From: Pseudomonadota bacterium
Lineage (GTDB): Bacteria; Pseudomonadota; Alphaproteobacteria; Rhodospirillales; Magnetospirillaceae
DNA: 64,000 nt
Direction: 5' to 3'
NCBI GenBank assembly: GCA_021793155.1
Contig: JAJYTF010000014.1
Location: forward strand, 1-64,000
Shown here: positions 17,228-25,626 of the stretch, one piece after another
Layout: every line of letters begins with the position of its first letter
Position numbering within the stretch: position 1 is the stretch's first letter
Position numbers and translations under genes: made by a program
The notes under the pieces: generated by a model
What the model was told of the DNA's origin: nothing
The model's database searches: none
Seen by the model: only the letters and a program-made list of their open reading frames with translations

Positions 17228-17623
17228 TCATGCCGCATCGGGATTGCCGCCCTTGGCCGCCAGGGCATCGGTGGTCATGCGGTCGATATCCCGCAATTCG
17301 GTCAGCGTCTGCTCGATGGCCTGGCGCTGGTCCTCCAGCTGGTCCAAACGCTTGCGAACCTTTTTGACCAGCAGCTGCAGCTGTTCGACCTGGGTCGTGT
17401 CGATGACGTACAGGTCCAGGAATTCCTTGATGTCCTTCAGGCTGAAGCCCAGGCGCTTGCCGCGCAGGATAAGGATCATGCGGGCCCGTTCCCGATGGGT
17501 ATAGACCCGCGTATTGCCGGCCCGCTGCGGCAAGATCAGGCCCTGGTCCTCGTAGAACCGGATGGTGCGGGGAGTGACCCCCAGCTCTTTGGCCAGTTCG
17601 CTGACGGAATAGATCTTGCTCAT
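17228..17623 (-). CDS. MerR-family regulator, second paralogue
   Basis: 131 residues with the same HTH (YSVSELAKELGVTPRTIRFY) and dimerisation helix as the gene at 7879-8274, with conservative changes scattered along the length. The start at 17623 aligns exactly with its paralogue, although no good Shine-Dalgarno is seen. The palindrome CATACGTAATCGTCAG lies 60 bases upstream, consistent with autoregulation. Two near-identical recognition helices imply that both proteins can bind the same sites, possibly with different effectors. Confidence 0.88.
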   Translation of the reverse strand: MSKIYSVSELAKELGVTPRTIRFYEDQGLILPQRAGNTRVYTHRERARMILILRGKRLGFSLKDIKEFLDLYVIDTTQVEQLQLLVKKVRKRLDQLEDQRQAIEQTLTELRDIDRMTTDALAAKGGNPDAA

Positions 17624-17682
17624 CCGGAGGTTTTCTTTGTTTTCCACGTCGGAGAGTTGACGATGGGAGCGCAATTTTTCCC

Positions 17683-17698
17683 CATACGTAATCGTCAG
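17683..17698. promoter_or_regulatory. Palindromic operator upstream of MerR gene 2
   Basis: CATACGTAATCGTCAG is a degenerate copy of the regional palindrome at the usual 60-base distance from the start codon. Confidence 0.5.
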
Positions 17699-17766
17699 GG
17701 CGCGGAAATTAAGCACGGTCCGGACTGTGGGCCAAGCGAAATCGTTCCCTTCCTCCAATGAAATGA

Positions 17767-18072
17767 TCAGCCGATCGCCGCCACCAGTTTCATAGCGACG
17801 CCCATCGAGCCCCGTACCTTGATCTTGCCCATCCCATAGGCGAGCATGGGGTCGAGCTGCCCATCCAGCAGTTTCAATAGATTCGTGCCGCTGATCTGGA
17901 TGGTGCAGTCGGCATCGGCATCGCTGTCCTGCCGGCTGAGCACCGGCGGCGCGTTGCGCGCGTCGAGCAGCCATTGCCCATCCTCGGCCAAGTCGAACTT
18001 AACGATCGCGCTAAGACTTGCCAGGGCGGGCAGGGCGGCGCCCAGCCGCTCCTGGAGATCTTCGTCGGACAT
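17767..18072 (-). CDS. SCP2 sterol-carrier-like lipid-binding protein
   Basis: 101 residues, a single SCP2 domain: the strands IVKFDLAEDGQWLLDARN and DCTIQISG are followed by the helix LLKLLDGQLDPMLAYGMGKI and KVRGSMGVAMKL. Such free-standing SCP2 proteins bind acyl-CoAs or other lipids and often accompany fatty-acid genes. The start at 18072 follows GAGGATGCTTC; an earlier in-frame ATG lacks a ribosome site. Two overlapping operators lie right upstream. It is followed by MerR gene 2 after 143 bases. Confidence 0.88.
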   Translation of the reverse strand: MSDEDLQERLGAALPALASLSAIVKFDLAEDGQWLLDARNAPPVLSRQDSDADADCTIQISGTNLLKLLDGQLDPMLAYGMGKIKVRGSMGVAMKLVAAIG

Positions 18073-18096
18073 GAAGCATCCTCTATGCTGGGGCAA

Positions 18097-18118
18097 TTAA
18101 CGTTTACGTATACGTAAC
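18097..18118. promoter_or_regulatory. Two overlapping palindromic operators upstream of the SCP2 gene
   Basis: TTAACGTTTACGTATA (18097-18112) and TTTACGTATACGTAAC (18103-18118) overlap by ten bases. The second is the closest match to the consensus in the window. They end 25 bases before the SCP2 start, so a bound regulator would cover the core promoter. Confidence 0.65.
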
Positions 18119-18247
18119 CTATATTGTGACGTTCCGGGTGTCGCGTCCAGAGAATATGGCGAGCAGGGCGGCGACTACGAGGCATTACGACCGACGGCAT
18201 CGCTGACGGATGCTTGCCGCGCGTCCGGGCGGGCAGGGCAGGGCGCT

Positions 18248-18967
18248 CTACCGAACGGGCGGCGGGCTTGCCGGCTTGATGATCAGCCCCTGCCCGGTCG
18301 GCAGGGACAGGATGGACAGGTTGCGGCGCCGGGCAAAAGCATCCATGCCGACCTTCTGCCAGCGATAGCCTTGATAGGCGTAGTCGTCGAGCAGCACGAA
18401 GGCCCCCGGCACCAGGCGGTCCCAGAGAGCATCGGCGGCAGCCACCTCCGGCGGCGAGCAGTTGAGATCGAGGTGCAGAAAGGCGATCCGGTCTGATCGG
18501 ATTTCGGCAAGCGTCTCGGGAATCGAGCCGACGATGACCGAGACGTTGTTCCATTCGGAGAAATTCGCACGCACCGCCGCCACGTCGAAGGTGTAAACTC
18601 CGCTCGCCATCTCCTGGGCATTGCGCTGCATCACGCCGCCCGCCTTTTCCTCGGGCGATACGTATCGTTCATCGAGGCCGGCAAAGGTATCGAGAAGGTA
18701 GAATGTCCGCCCGGTGCTGTTCCAGTCCAGCAGCGTCATGATGGCGGAACTCATGAAACCGCGGCCAACACCGCATTCGACAAAATCGCCGGGCAGCTTC
18801 GCCGCGCCGGCCGCCGCCCACAAGCCGACATGCACCCGCCAATGCCAGCGATAGTCGCGGCCTGCCGCCGCCACCCCGCGGGCATAAGCCCGCTGGAAAT
18901 CCGGGTCCAGCACGAACTCGTGATTATGGACGGTGCGCAGCCCATCCTGATCGTAGACGCCCATCAT
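18248..18967 (-). CDS. TylF/MycF-like SAM-dependent methyltransferase
   Basis: 239 residues. The SAM-binding strand and loop GDFVECGVGRGFMSSAIM is at about 63-80, followed by FYLLDTFAGLDE and the metal-site stretch FLHLDLNCSPPEV with LLDDYAYQGYR, as in TylF/MycF-type sugar or antibiotic O-methyltransferases. The start at 18967 (first of two adjacent ATGs) has GAGGGG six bases upstream. It lies downstream of the large repeat protein on the same strand. Substrate unknown; a role in modifying a surface glycan is possible but unproved. Confidence 0.82.
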   Translation of the reverse strand: MMGVYDQDGLRTVHNHEFVLDPDFQRAYARGVAAAGRDYRWHWRVHVGLWAAAGAAKLPGDFVECGVGRGFMSSAIMTLLDWNSTGRTFYLLDTFAGLDERYVSPEEKAGGVMQRNAQEMASGVYTFDVAAVRANFSEWNNVSVIVGSIPETLAEIRSDRIAFLHLDLNCSPPEVAAADALWDRLVPGAFVLLDDYAYQGYRWQKVGMDAFARRRNLSILSLPTGQGLIIKPASPPPVR

Positions 18968-19121
18968 GATTCGCCCCTCACCTGGCGCGGCGCGCCGCCG
19001 CCTTCGGACAGTCGTTCCCGGACTATGGCAGCAAAGTCGACCCCGCTGTCCATAGGAAAGTCCGTTCGCCAGCGCAGGGCAGGCGCGTTCATCCGGCTTC
19101 GCCCGCGGACGGGCAGTTCGC

Positions 19122-22100
19122 TTATCCCAGAACCGTCGCCCCATGCACCGCGGCGATGTCGATCGGCACGTAGATTTGCCCACCGGGCACCGTCAGCGTG
19201 GTTGCCGCCAGCGGCGGCATTTGCGGATTGACTTCCTGGAGCTGGCCCTGGTCGGCGAAGAACAGCATGCCGTTGGCGGCAACCAGGTTATGCGGCAGCG
19301 TCTGCGCGCTGCCCAGCGCCACCTTCTGCGTGGTGAGGCCGTTGTCGGTATAGAGGTCGCGGAATTGAATATCTCCCTGCGTGGTGTGGTTCAGCACCGT
19401 GAAGAACAGCTGGTTGCCGACGGCGGTCAGGTCGGCGGGCATGTCGGTGCTGTCGGGGGCGATGTTGGCGGTGAAGTTGCCGGTCGTGGTGTCGTAGCGG
19501 GCCAGCTGGCTGTGTCCCTGGCCGTCGGTGACCGAAAAATAGACGTCGTGCCCGGCCGCCGCCGCCTGCACCGAACCCAGGCCGGCGTTGGGGCCGCCGC
19601 CGAGATTGGCCACCAGCTGAGGCGCCTGGCCCCCCGGGCTTTCGCTCATCAAGACGTTGCCCTGCCCGGCCAGATTGGCGATGAAATAGAGCTTGCCGTT
19701 CAGCGCCACCAGGTCATGGTCGCTGCCGACGGTCGGAAAGGCGCCGACGGAGCCGGACCCAATCACCTGTTCGACCGGCGCGCCATTGTTGGTGACCGAG
19801 AACAGCTCGCGCCCCTGGGTGCCGTCATTGGCGATGAAATAGAGGGTCTGCCCCACCACCGTCAGGTCGTCGGGCTGGGCGCCGGCAGCGCCCGGACCGG
19901 TATTGAGGTTGGTCAGTTCCCGCGGAGCGCCGTTGCCGGCCACCGCCCATAGCTGGCTGCCGTGGACGCCGTCGTTGGCGGTGAAATAGAGGCTGCCGCC
20001 CAGCGTCGTCAGATTGGCCGGGTCGGCTCCGACGGGACCAGGATTGATGTCGGTGACCATGTGCAGGTGACCGGCCAAATCACTCATCCACAGCTGCCGG
20101 CCGTCGGTCCCGTCGGTGGCGGAAAAATACACTTCGGTCATGACGGCGAAGGCGCTGCCCGACACCGGAACCACCACCTGGGTGAAGTCCTGCGGGTCGG
20201 ACGAGCCAGCGGGATTGATATCGGCCAGCATGTGGGCGCTTTGCCCGTCGTAGATCCACGGCTGGCGGCCGTGGGTGCCGTCGTCAGCGGAAAAGAACAG
20301 AGTATTGCCGATCCCCTGCAGGTTGGCCGGGAAGCTGGAGGGCGGCCCCGGATTGATGTCGGCCACCTCGCCGACGCTCTGGCCGTTGTATGACCACAAT
20401 TCGCTGCCGTGGGCCTGCGAGGTCCCGTCGAAATAGACGATGGCGGATGGCGGCGGCGTCAGCGGCGTCGACGACGGCGAAGCCGCGGCGGGAGCGGCCG
20501 CCGCAGGAGCATTGCTCGGCGGCTGCTGGACGATCGTCTGATTGACTGAAATCTGCTGGACCTGGGTAATCTCCACCTGCTGCGTCTGTTGGATGATCTG
20601 GTTCTCGGTGATGGTCTGCGGCACAGGGGGTGGCGAAGGCGGGGCAAGGACGTTGACCGCCACCGTGCCGGTCGCCGCCTGGTGAAAATCATCGGCGACG
20701 GTGTAGTTGAAGGTGGCGATTCCAGCGAACCCATTGGCCGGTGTGAAGGCGACGTTACCCTGCTGGGTGAGTTCGACCGTGGCGTTCTGCGGCGTGGACA
20801 CGCCCGCGATGTGAAGCGGATCGTTGGGCGGAACCGTCGCCTGGTCATTGCCCAGGAGCTGGGTGGCCGGGATCACCGTGGCAGTATTCTCCTGGCCGGT
20901 CAGCGTGTCGGTAACCGCCGTCGGGGGGGGCGGCGGCACGACGTTGACCTGGACCTGGCCGCTGGCCGAGCCGCCATGCTGTTCGGACACCGTATAGGTG
21001 AAGGCCGCCGCGCCGGTAAACCCGCTGTCCGGGGTGAAGGTGACGTTGCCCGGAGGGGTCAGCGCGACGCTGCCGTGCTGGGGATTGGACACCGCCGAAA
21101 CACTGAGCTGGTCGCCGGCGGCGGCCGGCTTGTCGTTGGCCAGCAGGTCGACGGCACTGATCTGCTTCGCCGTGTTGGCCACCGCCGAGACGGCATCGTT
21201 CACCACGGTGGGAACCGGCGGTGGCGTGACGGTGACCGCCACTGCGGCCTGCGCGGTGTCGCCCCGGGTGTCGGTGATCTGGTATTGGAAGCCGGCGGGC
21301 CCGATATAGCCGGGCGCCGGAGTGAAGACAACCGTGCCATGGGCCTGATCAAGGGCGACGGTGCCCTGTTGCGCGTTGGATACGCCGGTCACTGACAGGG
21401 TCTGTCCGGTGGGCGCCGTGTCGTTGACCAGCAACTGGGCAACCGGAATGGTCAGCGGCGTGCCGATCACGGTCGTCCCGGTGTCGTTGGTCGCCACCGG
21501 CGGGGGTGGCGGCGGGCTGACGGTCGTGGGACTGGTGGTTGGTGTCGGCGTGGTCGCAGTGGCGACATTCACCGTCACCGGCGCCTGTGCCGTATCGCCA
21601 TTGGTGTCGGTCACCTGGTATTGGAAGCCGGCCGCCCCGGTGAAGCCGGTGGCCGGCGTAAAAGTCACCGTTCCATGGGCCTGATCCAGGCTGACCGTGC
21701 CATCCTGGGCGTTGGACACGGCGGTCAGCGACAAGGTTTGACCGGTGGGCGCCGTATCGTTGGCCAACAATTGTGCGGCCGGCAGGGTCACGGGCGTATC
21801 GGCGGATGTCGCGACCGTATCGGGCGAGGCGACCAGCGGAACCGCCGGCTGCGAAACCTCTGTCGTCGTGCTCACCGTCGGCGTGGTCGCCACAGGTGTC
21901 GGCAATGGGGAAGTCGCGGTGGAAGCGGTGCTTCCCGTCCCTCCTCCCTGCCCCGTCCCTCCTCCCTCCCCCGTCGCGCCGATGCCCGGGCCGCCCGGCG
22001 GGGTCGCAAGCGGAACGCCGGCGGGGGACGGCTCGTTGCCGGCGGGGGACGGCGGGGAAGCGGGACCGCCGGAAGCCATGGTGGTCGGCGACGCGCCGGA

Positions 22101-22133
22101 CCCCCCGGCGATGGTGGTGGGCGACAGGGCCAT
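19122..22133 (-). CDS. Large repeat protein: cadherin-like domains plus ELWxxDGT repeats
   Basis: 1003 residues. A Gly/Pro/Ser/Thr-rich leader (about 1-95) without signal peptide is followed by four Ig/cadherin-like repeats (each with GxxFxYxVTD and VTFTPxxGFTG-type motifs, about 100-500). A Gln/Ile/Val-rich linker (QTITENQIIQQTQQVEITQV) follows, then about eight kelch-like repeats of the ELWxxDGT family (HGSELWSYNG, DGTDGRQLWMSD, DGTQGRELFSV). The start at 22133 has GGAGAGG upstream. Absence of a Sec signal with this architecture suggests type I secretion, though no transporter genes are adjacent. Probably a surface or matrix adhesin. Near-identical repeat units hint at recent internal duplication. 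Confidence 0.85.
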   Translation of the reverse strand: MALSPTTIAGGSGASPTTMASGGPASPPSPAGNEPSPAGVPLATPPGGPGIGATGEGGGTGQGGGTGSTASTATSPLPTPVATTPTVSTTTEVSQPAVPLVASPDTVATSADTPVTLPAAQLLANDTAPTGQTLSLTAVSNAQDGTVSLDQAHGTVTFTPATGFTGAAGFQYQVTDTNGDTAQAPVTVNVATATTPTPTTSPTTVSPPPPPPVATNDTGTTVIGTPLTIPVAQLLVNDTAPTGQTLSVTGVSNAQQGTVALDQAHGTVVFTPAPGYIGPAGFQYQITDTRGDTAQAAVAVTVTPPPVPTVVNDAVSAVANTAKQISAVDLLANDKPAAAGDQLSVSAVSNPQHGSVALTPPGNVTFTPDSGFTGAAAFTYTVSEQHGGSASGQVQVNVVPPPPPTAVTDTLTGQENTATVIPATQLLGNDQATVPPNDPLHIAGVSTPQNATVELTQQGNVAFTPANGFAGIATFNYTVADDFHQAATGTVAVNVLAPPSPPPVPQTITENQIIQQTQQVEITQVQQISVNQTIVQQPPSNAPAAAAPAAASPSSTPLTPPPSAIVYFDGTSQAHGSELWSYNGQSVGEVADINPGPPSSFPANLQGIGNTLFFSADDGTHGRQPWIYDGQSAHMLADINPAGSSDPQDFTQVVVPVSGSAFAVMTEVYFSATDGTDGRQLWMSDLAGHLHMVTDINPGPVGADPANLTTLGGSLYFTANDGVHGSQLWAVAGNGAPRELTNLNTGPGAAGAQPDDLTVVGQTLYFIANDGTQGRELFSVTNNGAPVEQVIGSGSVGAFPTVGSDHDLVALNGKLYFIANLAGQGNVLMSESPGGQAPQLVANLGGGPNAGLGSVQAAAAGHDVYFSVTDGQGHSQLARYDTTTGNFTANIAPDSTDMPADLTAVGNQLFFTVLNHTTQGDIQFRDLYTDNGLTTQKVALGSAQTLPHNLVAANGMLFFADQGQLQEVNPQMPPLAATTLTVPGGQIYVPIDIAAVHGATVLG

Positions 22134-22277
22134 GCTGCACCTCTCCGGTTGCTGACGTGAGAAGCAACACTCCCGAGGGTTCTCAGGTTCTTCCGAGTCT
22201 GTCCACCGCTCCCAAGGGGTTGAGGACATCTCCGCAAGCGCCGCCCCCGATTGCGGCTCGGATTGCCTTGGCCACGG

Positions 22278-23027
22278 CTACCGCTCCGGCCCTTGCGGAT
22301 GCCGCCCTGCCCGTTGCGGCAGGATGAACAGGGCGACGAGGATGAACGCGGCGATTACCGCCGAAGCGAGCGGACGGCTGAGAGCCAGCCCGCCGTGACT
22401 GACCGGCTTGTCGAGGAAATCACCGACGGTCGCGCCGAGCGGCCGGGTAAGGATGAAAGCCGTCCAGAAGAGCAGCACCCGCGAGACGCCCGTCCGGCGG
22501 TAGAGCACGAAGACCACGGACAGCGCCGCGGCGAACATTAGGGCGCCACCCTCGTAGCCGAGTCCCCCGGTATCGGCCGTCCAGTCGCCGACGGCGGTAC
22601 CGAGTGTCTGCGAGAAGGTGATGGCCGCCCAGTAGAACGCCTCGGCCTTGGGCGTGGTCACCGTATCGACGGAAATGCTGCCCTGCGACCGATGCCACAG
22701 GCCGAGCACGGCCATGAGGCAGACGAACAGGAGCGTCGAGCCGCCGGCATAGCCGATGCCAAGCGAACGATCGGCGAAATCGGCCATGGTGGTGCCGAAG
22801 GTGGTAGAGGCGATGATCGTCGCCCAATAGAGGAACGGATGAAACCTCGCGGTCACAACCTGCGCCGCTACGAATGCGACGAGCAGGCCGGCGAAAAGAG
22901 CCGTGCCGGCGAGATAACCCCAGCCCAGCGTCATCGTCACGGTGTCGCCGCCGGTTTCGCCCAGCGTCGTCGCAGCGATCTTGATGATCCAGAAGGCCAG
23001 TGTCACCTCGGGAACCTTGCTTGGCAT
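22278..23027 (-). CDS. COG4705-family integral membrane protein
   Basis: 249 residues with eight predicted membrane helices. The pattern KVPEVTLAFWIIKIAATTLG-ETGGDT, repeated later as FYWAAITFSQTLGTAVGDW, marks the COG4705 family of unknown function; the internal similarity shows a two-fold repeated fold with GDxxAD-like polar motifs. The start at 23027 has GAGGACCAAA upstream and matches family N-termini; an in-frame ATG at 23054 is less likely. It follows dmeF by 74 bases on the same strand and might be part of a metal-response transcript. Confidence 0.8.
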   Translation of the reverse strand: MPSKVPEVTLAFWIIKIAATTLGETGGDTVTMTLGWGYLAGTALFAGLLVAFVAAQVVTARFHPFLYWATIIASTTFGTTMADFADRSLGIGYAGGSTLLFVCLMAVLGLWHRSQGSISVDTVTTPKAEAFYWAAITFSQTLGTAVGDWTADTGGLGYEGGALMFAAALSVVFVLYRRTGVSRVLLFWTAFILTRPLGATVGDFLDKPVSHGGLALSRPLASAVIAAFILVALFILPQRAGRHPQGPER

Positions 23028-23101
23028 TTTGGTCCTCAAATTGTCGCCGTCCATGCGAGCCGCCACCCCATCGGGTCCCACCGGGGTGAGCGCAGCGGCA
23101 C

Positions 23102-24349
23102 CTACTGCTGGTGAACTTCGACGGTAAGGTGGGACAGCGAGCGGAAGCCGGCGAGCTGTCCCCGGTAGAATTGCTGTGTGCGGCCTTTGGCAGTGACGAC
23201 CGACACGATGGCGCCGAGATGGCCCGGTCCCAGGCGCCACAGGTGGAGGTCTGCAAGTTGGTCGCCATCGGTCTCGACGGCCTTGCGCATCCTCGCGGCC
23301 AAACTGTGGTCGGGGGTCATGTCGAGGAGGATGGCACCGCTGTCGCGGATCAGACCATAGGCCCAGCTGCCGATGACGACGGCGCCGACGATGCCGACCA
23401 CCGGGTCCAGCCACAGCCAGCCGAACTGGCGCCCGAGGAGCAGCCCGATGATCACCAGTACGGAAACGGCCGCGTCGGCAATGACGTGGATGAGGGCGGA
23501 CCGCATGTTGTTGTCGCGATGGATCGTGCCATTGGCATCGCCGTGGCCGTGCTCGACGAAGGCGACTTCGCCCTCGTCAATATGGCCACCCTGGGCGATG
23601 CGCAGCAATGCGGTGAATTCGTGCGGCTCGGGGATTTCATCGACCGATTCCAGATAGGCGCCGCAGTCGGAGAAGGTGAAGACCTGTTGGCCGCCATCGG
23701 GCCGAAGGGTCTCGACGGTGATGGTCGCCCCGTCCGGCCGCCGGCCTTCCCATCGCAGGCGGAAGCGCGGTGGAACGCCGTCCTCGAATACCTCCAGCAG
23801 CACCACGCCGCGGCCGGTGTCAATGCGGCGGACCTCATCCTGTCCGCCATGACCGTCATGTCCGTGTCCGTGGCCATGTCCATGGCTGTGCCCGTGGTGG
23901 TCACCACCGCTGAGCAGCCAGGCGCTGGCGACGTTGACAGCCAAGCCGACAACGGCGATGGGGATGGCCTGGGTGAAGTCGATGGGCACCGGCTCCAGCA
24001 GGCGACTGATCGCCTCGTAGCCAATGAGCAGCGCGACCATCGCCAGCACGATTGCGCTGGTGAATCCGGCCAAGTCGCCGAGCTTGCCGGTGCCGAAGGC
24101 AAAACGCCCATCGGTGGCGTGGCGGCGGGCATAGGAATAGGCCAGGGCGGCAATCAGCAGCGCCGCAGCGTGGGTGGACATATGCATGCCGTCGGCAACC
24201 AGCGCAACCGAACCAAACAGGGTACCGCCGATGATCTCGGCCGCCATCATGGCGCCGCACAGCCAGATGACCGCCCAGGTCTTGCGCTCGCTCTTCTCGT
24301 GCCCGGCACCGAGGAAGACGTGGCTGTGGACGGCAGGCCTCTGCTCCAT
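23102..24349 (-). CDS. dmeF: Cation diffusion facilitator, DmeF-type cobalt/nickel exporter
   Basis: 415 residues. Six membrane helices carry the CDF metal-site motifs (LVADGMHMSTHAAALL and HVIADAAVSVLVII, each with HxxxD or DxxxD). Between helices 4 and 5 is a histidine-rich loop (HHGHSHGHGHGHGHDGH) and then about 100 extra residues forming a soluble insert, the DmeF hallmark. N-terminal HSHVFLG is also typical. It uses proton-motive force to export Co(II)/Ni(II). It starts 10 bases after dmeR. Confidence 0.92.
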   Translation of the reverse strand: MEQRPAVHSHVFLGAGHEKSERKTWAVIWLCGAMMAAEIIGGTLFGSVALVADGMHMSTHAAALLIAALAYSYARRHATDGRFAFGTGKLGDLAGFTSAIVLAMVALLIGYEAISRLLEPVPIDFTQAIPIAVVGLAVNVASAWLLSGGDHHGHSHGHGHGHGHDGHGGQDEVRRIDTGRGVVLLEVFEDGVPPRFRLRWEGRRPDGATITVETLRPDGGQQVFTFSDCGAYLESVDEIPEPHEFTALLRIAQGGHIDEGEVAFVEHGHGDANGTIHRDNNMRSALIHVIADAAVSVLVIIGLLLGRQFGWLWLDPVVGIVGAVVIGSWAYGLIRDSGAILLDMTPDHSLAARMRKAVETDGDQLADLHLWRLGPGHLGAIVSVVTAKGRTQQFYRGQLAGFRSLSHLTVEVHQQ

Positions 24350-24359
24350 GATCGCGCCC

Positions 24360-24638
24360 CTATTTGAAATAGCTGTGGATGATGTCGACGAGTTCCTCGG
24401 CGGCATCGCCGTGATCGGCCTCGCCCGGCGCCGCGCGGGCGACGAGGTGCGCGTGCACGTGGTCTTCGAGCACTTCGGCGAGCAGGCCGTTGATCGCCCC
24501 GCGACAGGCGGCGATCAGATGCATCACCTGGCCGCAGCCCGCTTCGGCCTCCACGGCGCGTTCGACGGCCTCGACCTGCCCCCGGATGCGGCGGACGCGG
24601 TTCAGGAGCTTCTGCTTCTCACGGACGGTATGGCTCAT
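24360..24638 (-). CDS. dmeR: DmeR, CsoR/RcnR-family metal-sensing repressor
   Basis: 92 residues, all helical DUF156 fold. Metal ligands are visible: His3 near the N-terminus (MSHTVREKQ), Cys in GCGQVMHLI, His in the same helix and HVHAHL further on, the RcnR/DmeR-like His/Cys set rather than copper-type. The ATG at 24638 begins MSHT as in RcnR, where the N-terminal His is a ligand. An operator directly upstream (24651-24671) and the cotranscribed exporter make this a self-contained cobalt/nickel response. Confidence 0.92.
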   Translation of the reverse strand: MSHTVREKQKLLNRVRRIRGQVEAVERAVEAEAGCGQVMHLIAACRGAINGLLAEVLEDHVHAHLVARAAPGEADHGDAAEELVDIIHSYFK

Positions 24639-24650
24639 GCATCTCTCCCA

Positions 24651-24671
24651 GATACCTACGGGGGGGTATCC
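24651..24671 (-). promoter_or_regulatory. DmeR operator
   Basis: On the minus strand the sequence GGATACCCCCCCGTAGGTAT reads as short inverted arms around a run of C, the G/C-tract inverted repeat recognised by RcnR/DmeR-type repressors. It ends 13 bases before the dmeR start, so binding would block the promoter until metal is bound. Confidence 0.75.
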
Positions 24672-24811
24672 TATATGAAGCGCTGCTGAGTCAAGCACGT
24701 CTTGCCGGGTTGGCTTGGTCGATCATTTGGCGAGAGCGGGATCCCAAGGCGCAACAGACCAAAATCGCGGTAACGGCCGACAGGACGAAGGCGGTCGCCT
24801 TTTTGCCCTGG

Positions 24812-24960
24812 CCGCCGAATTTGCCACGCGATTCCCGCCCCCTTCGGTTCATTGGTCGCCGCGAAGGATCTGTTGAACAGCACCATGGCCTGCGGAGCAA
24901 CATGATCGACGGCTTCGCTCAACCGGCTGAGTTTCTCGTCGAAGCTGCCGCCGTACCGGC
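24812..24960 (-). pseudogene. Fragment of a MutS-like ATPase
   Basis: An open stretch of about 45 codons reads FDEKLSRLSEAVDHVAPQAM then VLFNRSFAATNEPKG and GIAWQI. This lines up with the segment of MutS-type ATPases containing ELSRMS...VDH and LVLFNESFAATNEREGSEIA. Sequences before and after show no MutS similarity, the Walker A part is gone, and Glu/Arg changes break the signature, so it is a decayed remnant. It lies immediately upstream of, and opposite to, the fluoride riboswitch. The rest of 24640-25065 holds no convincing gene. Confidence 0.5.
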
Positions 24961-25068
24961 CTTCCTGCCGGTTGGACACCATCATCGGTCGCCAGCCTGC
25001 AGCCGAGAGGTGGTGTCGAGAGGTGGTTGACTGCCCTGCCGGCGAAGGCATACTGGCCGTCACATCGA

Positions 25069-25138
25069 AGGGGGATGGAGTCTCCCGAAACCGCCGCAAG
25101 GCTGATGACTCCTACCGTGTGGCAAATGCCGCGGTAGG
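25069..25138 (+). ncRNA. Fluoride riboswitch (crcB motif) with expression-platform hairpin
   Basis: GGGGATGGAGTCTCCCGAAA, then CCGCC, then GGCTGATGACTCCTACC, reproduce the fluoride aptamer: the GATGG-GT strand pairing with ACTCC, the conserved AAACCGCC loop and the CTGATGACTCCTAC end. Right after it, CCTACCG (25111-25117) can instead pair with CGGTAGG (25132-25138), forming a hairpin that excludes the aptamer's final pairing, a plausible on/off switch. crcB starts 90 bases downstream. Confidence 0.93.
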
Positions 25139-25227
25139 GAAGTCATGGCAACCTGCCGCCTGAGACCAGGGGCGGGTTCATTTCGTGTGCGCCATGGCAC
25201 GGCTAACGAAAGGCGAAGAATTTCTCA

Positions 25228-25614
25228 ATGTTCACCTCTCTGCTCGTCGCAATAGGCGGCGCGATCGGCGCCGTGTCCCGCTACTGGCTCAATGGCCTGA
25301 TCGCCAATGCGGTCGGTCAGACCTTCCCTTGGGGTACCTTGAGCATCAATGTCACCGGCTCGTTCATCATCGGATTCTTCGCAACGCTGACCGGCCCGGA
25401 AGGCCGCTATTTTGTTCCCGGCGAATGGCGCATGTTCTTCATGACCGGGGTCTGCGGCGGCTATACCACTTTCTCGTCATTCAGCCTGCAGACGTTGACC
25501 CTGGCCCAAGACGGTGAATGGCTGTGGGCCGGTGTGAACATCGTTTTATCCGTTGCGCTCTGCCTTTTCGCCGTATGGCTCGGCCATTCCGGCGCCATCC
25601 TGCTCAATGAATAA
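25228..25614 (+). CDS. crcB: CrcB/Fluc fluoride channel
   Basis: 128 residues, four membrane helices, as in all Fluc proteins. Family motifs are present: GGAIGAVSRYWL, PWGTLSINVTGSFIIGF (the N of GTLxxN lines the pore), and GVCGGYTTFSSFS with the central Na+ site and Phe box. It works as a dual-topology dimer that lets fluoride out of the cytoplasm. Preceded by a fluoride riboswitch and followed 12 bases later by a DUF190 gene. Confidence 0.95.
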   Translation: MFTSLLVAIGGAIGAVSRYWLNGLIANAVGQTFPWGTLSINVTGSFIIGFFATLTGPEGRYFVPGEWRMFFMTGVCGGYTTFSSFSLQTLTLAQDGEWLWAGVNIVLSVALCLFAVWLGHSGAILLNE

Positions 25615-25626
25615 GGGAGGACAGCC

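Noticed and set aside
24671-25099. 142-codon minus-strand frame considered as an intact gene
   Set aside because: Only about 45 codons resemble a MutS-like ATPase and the rest has no similarity; treated as a remnant.
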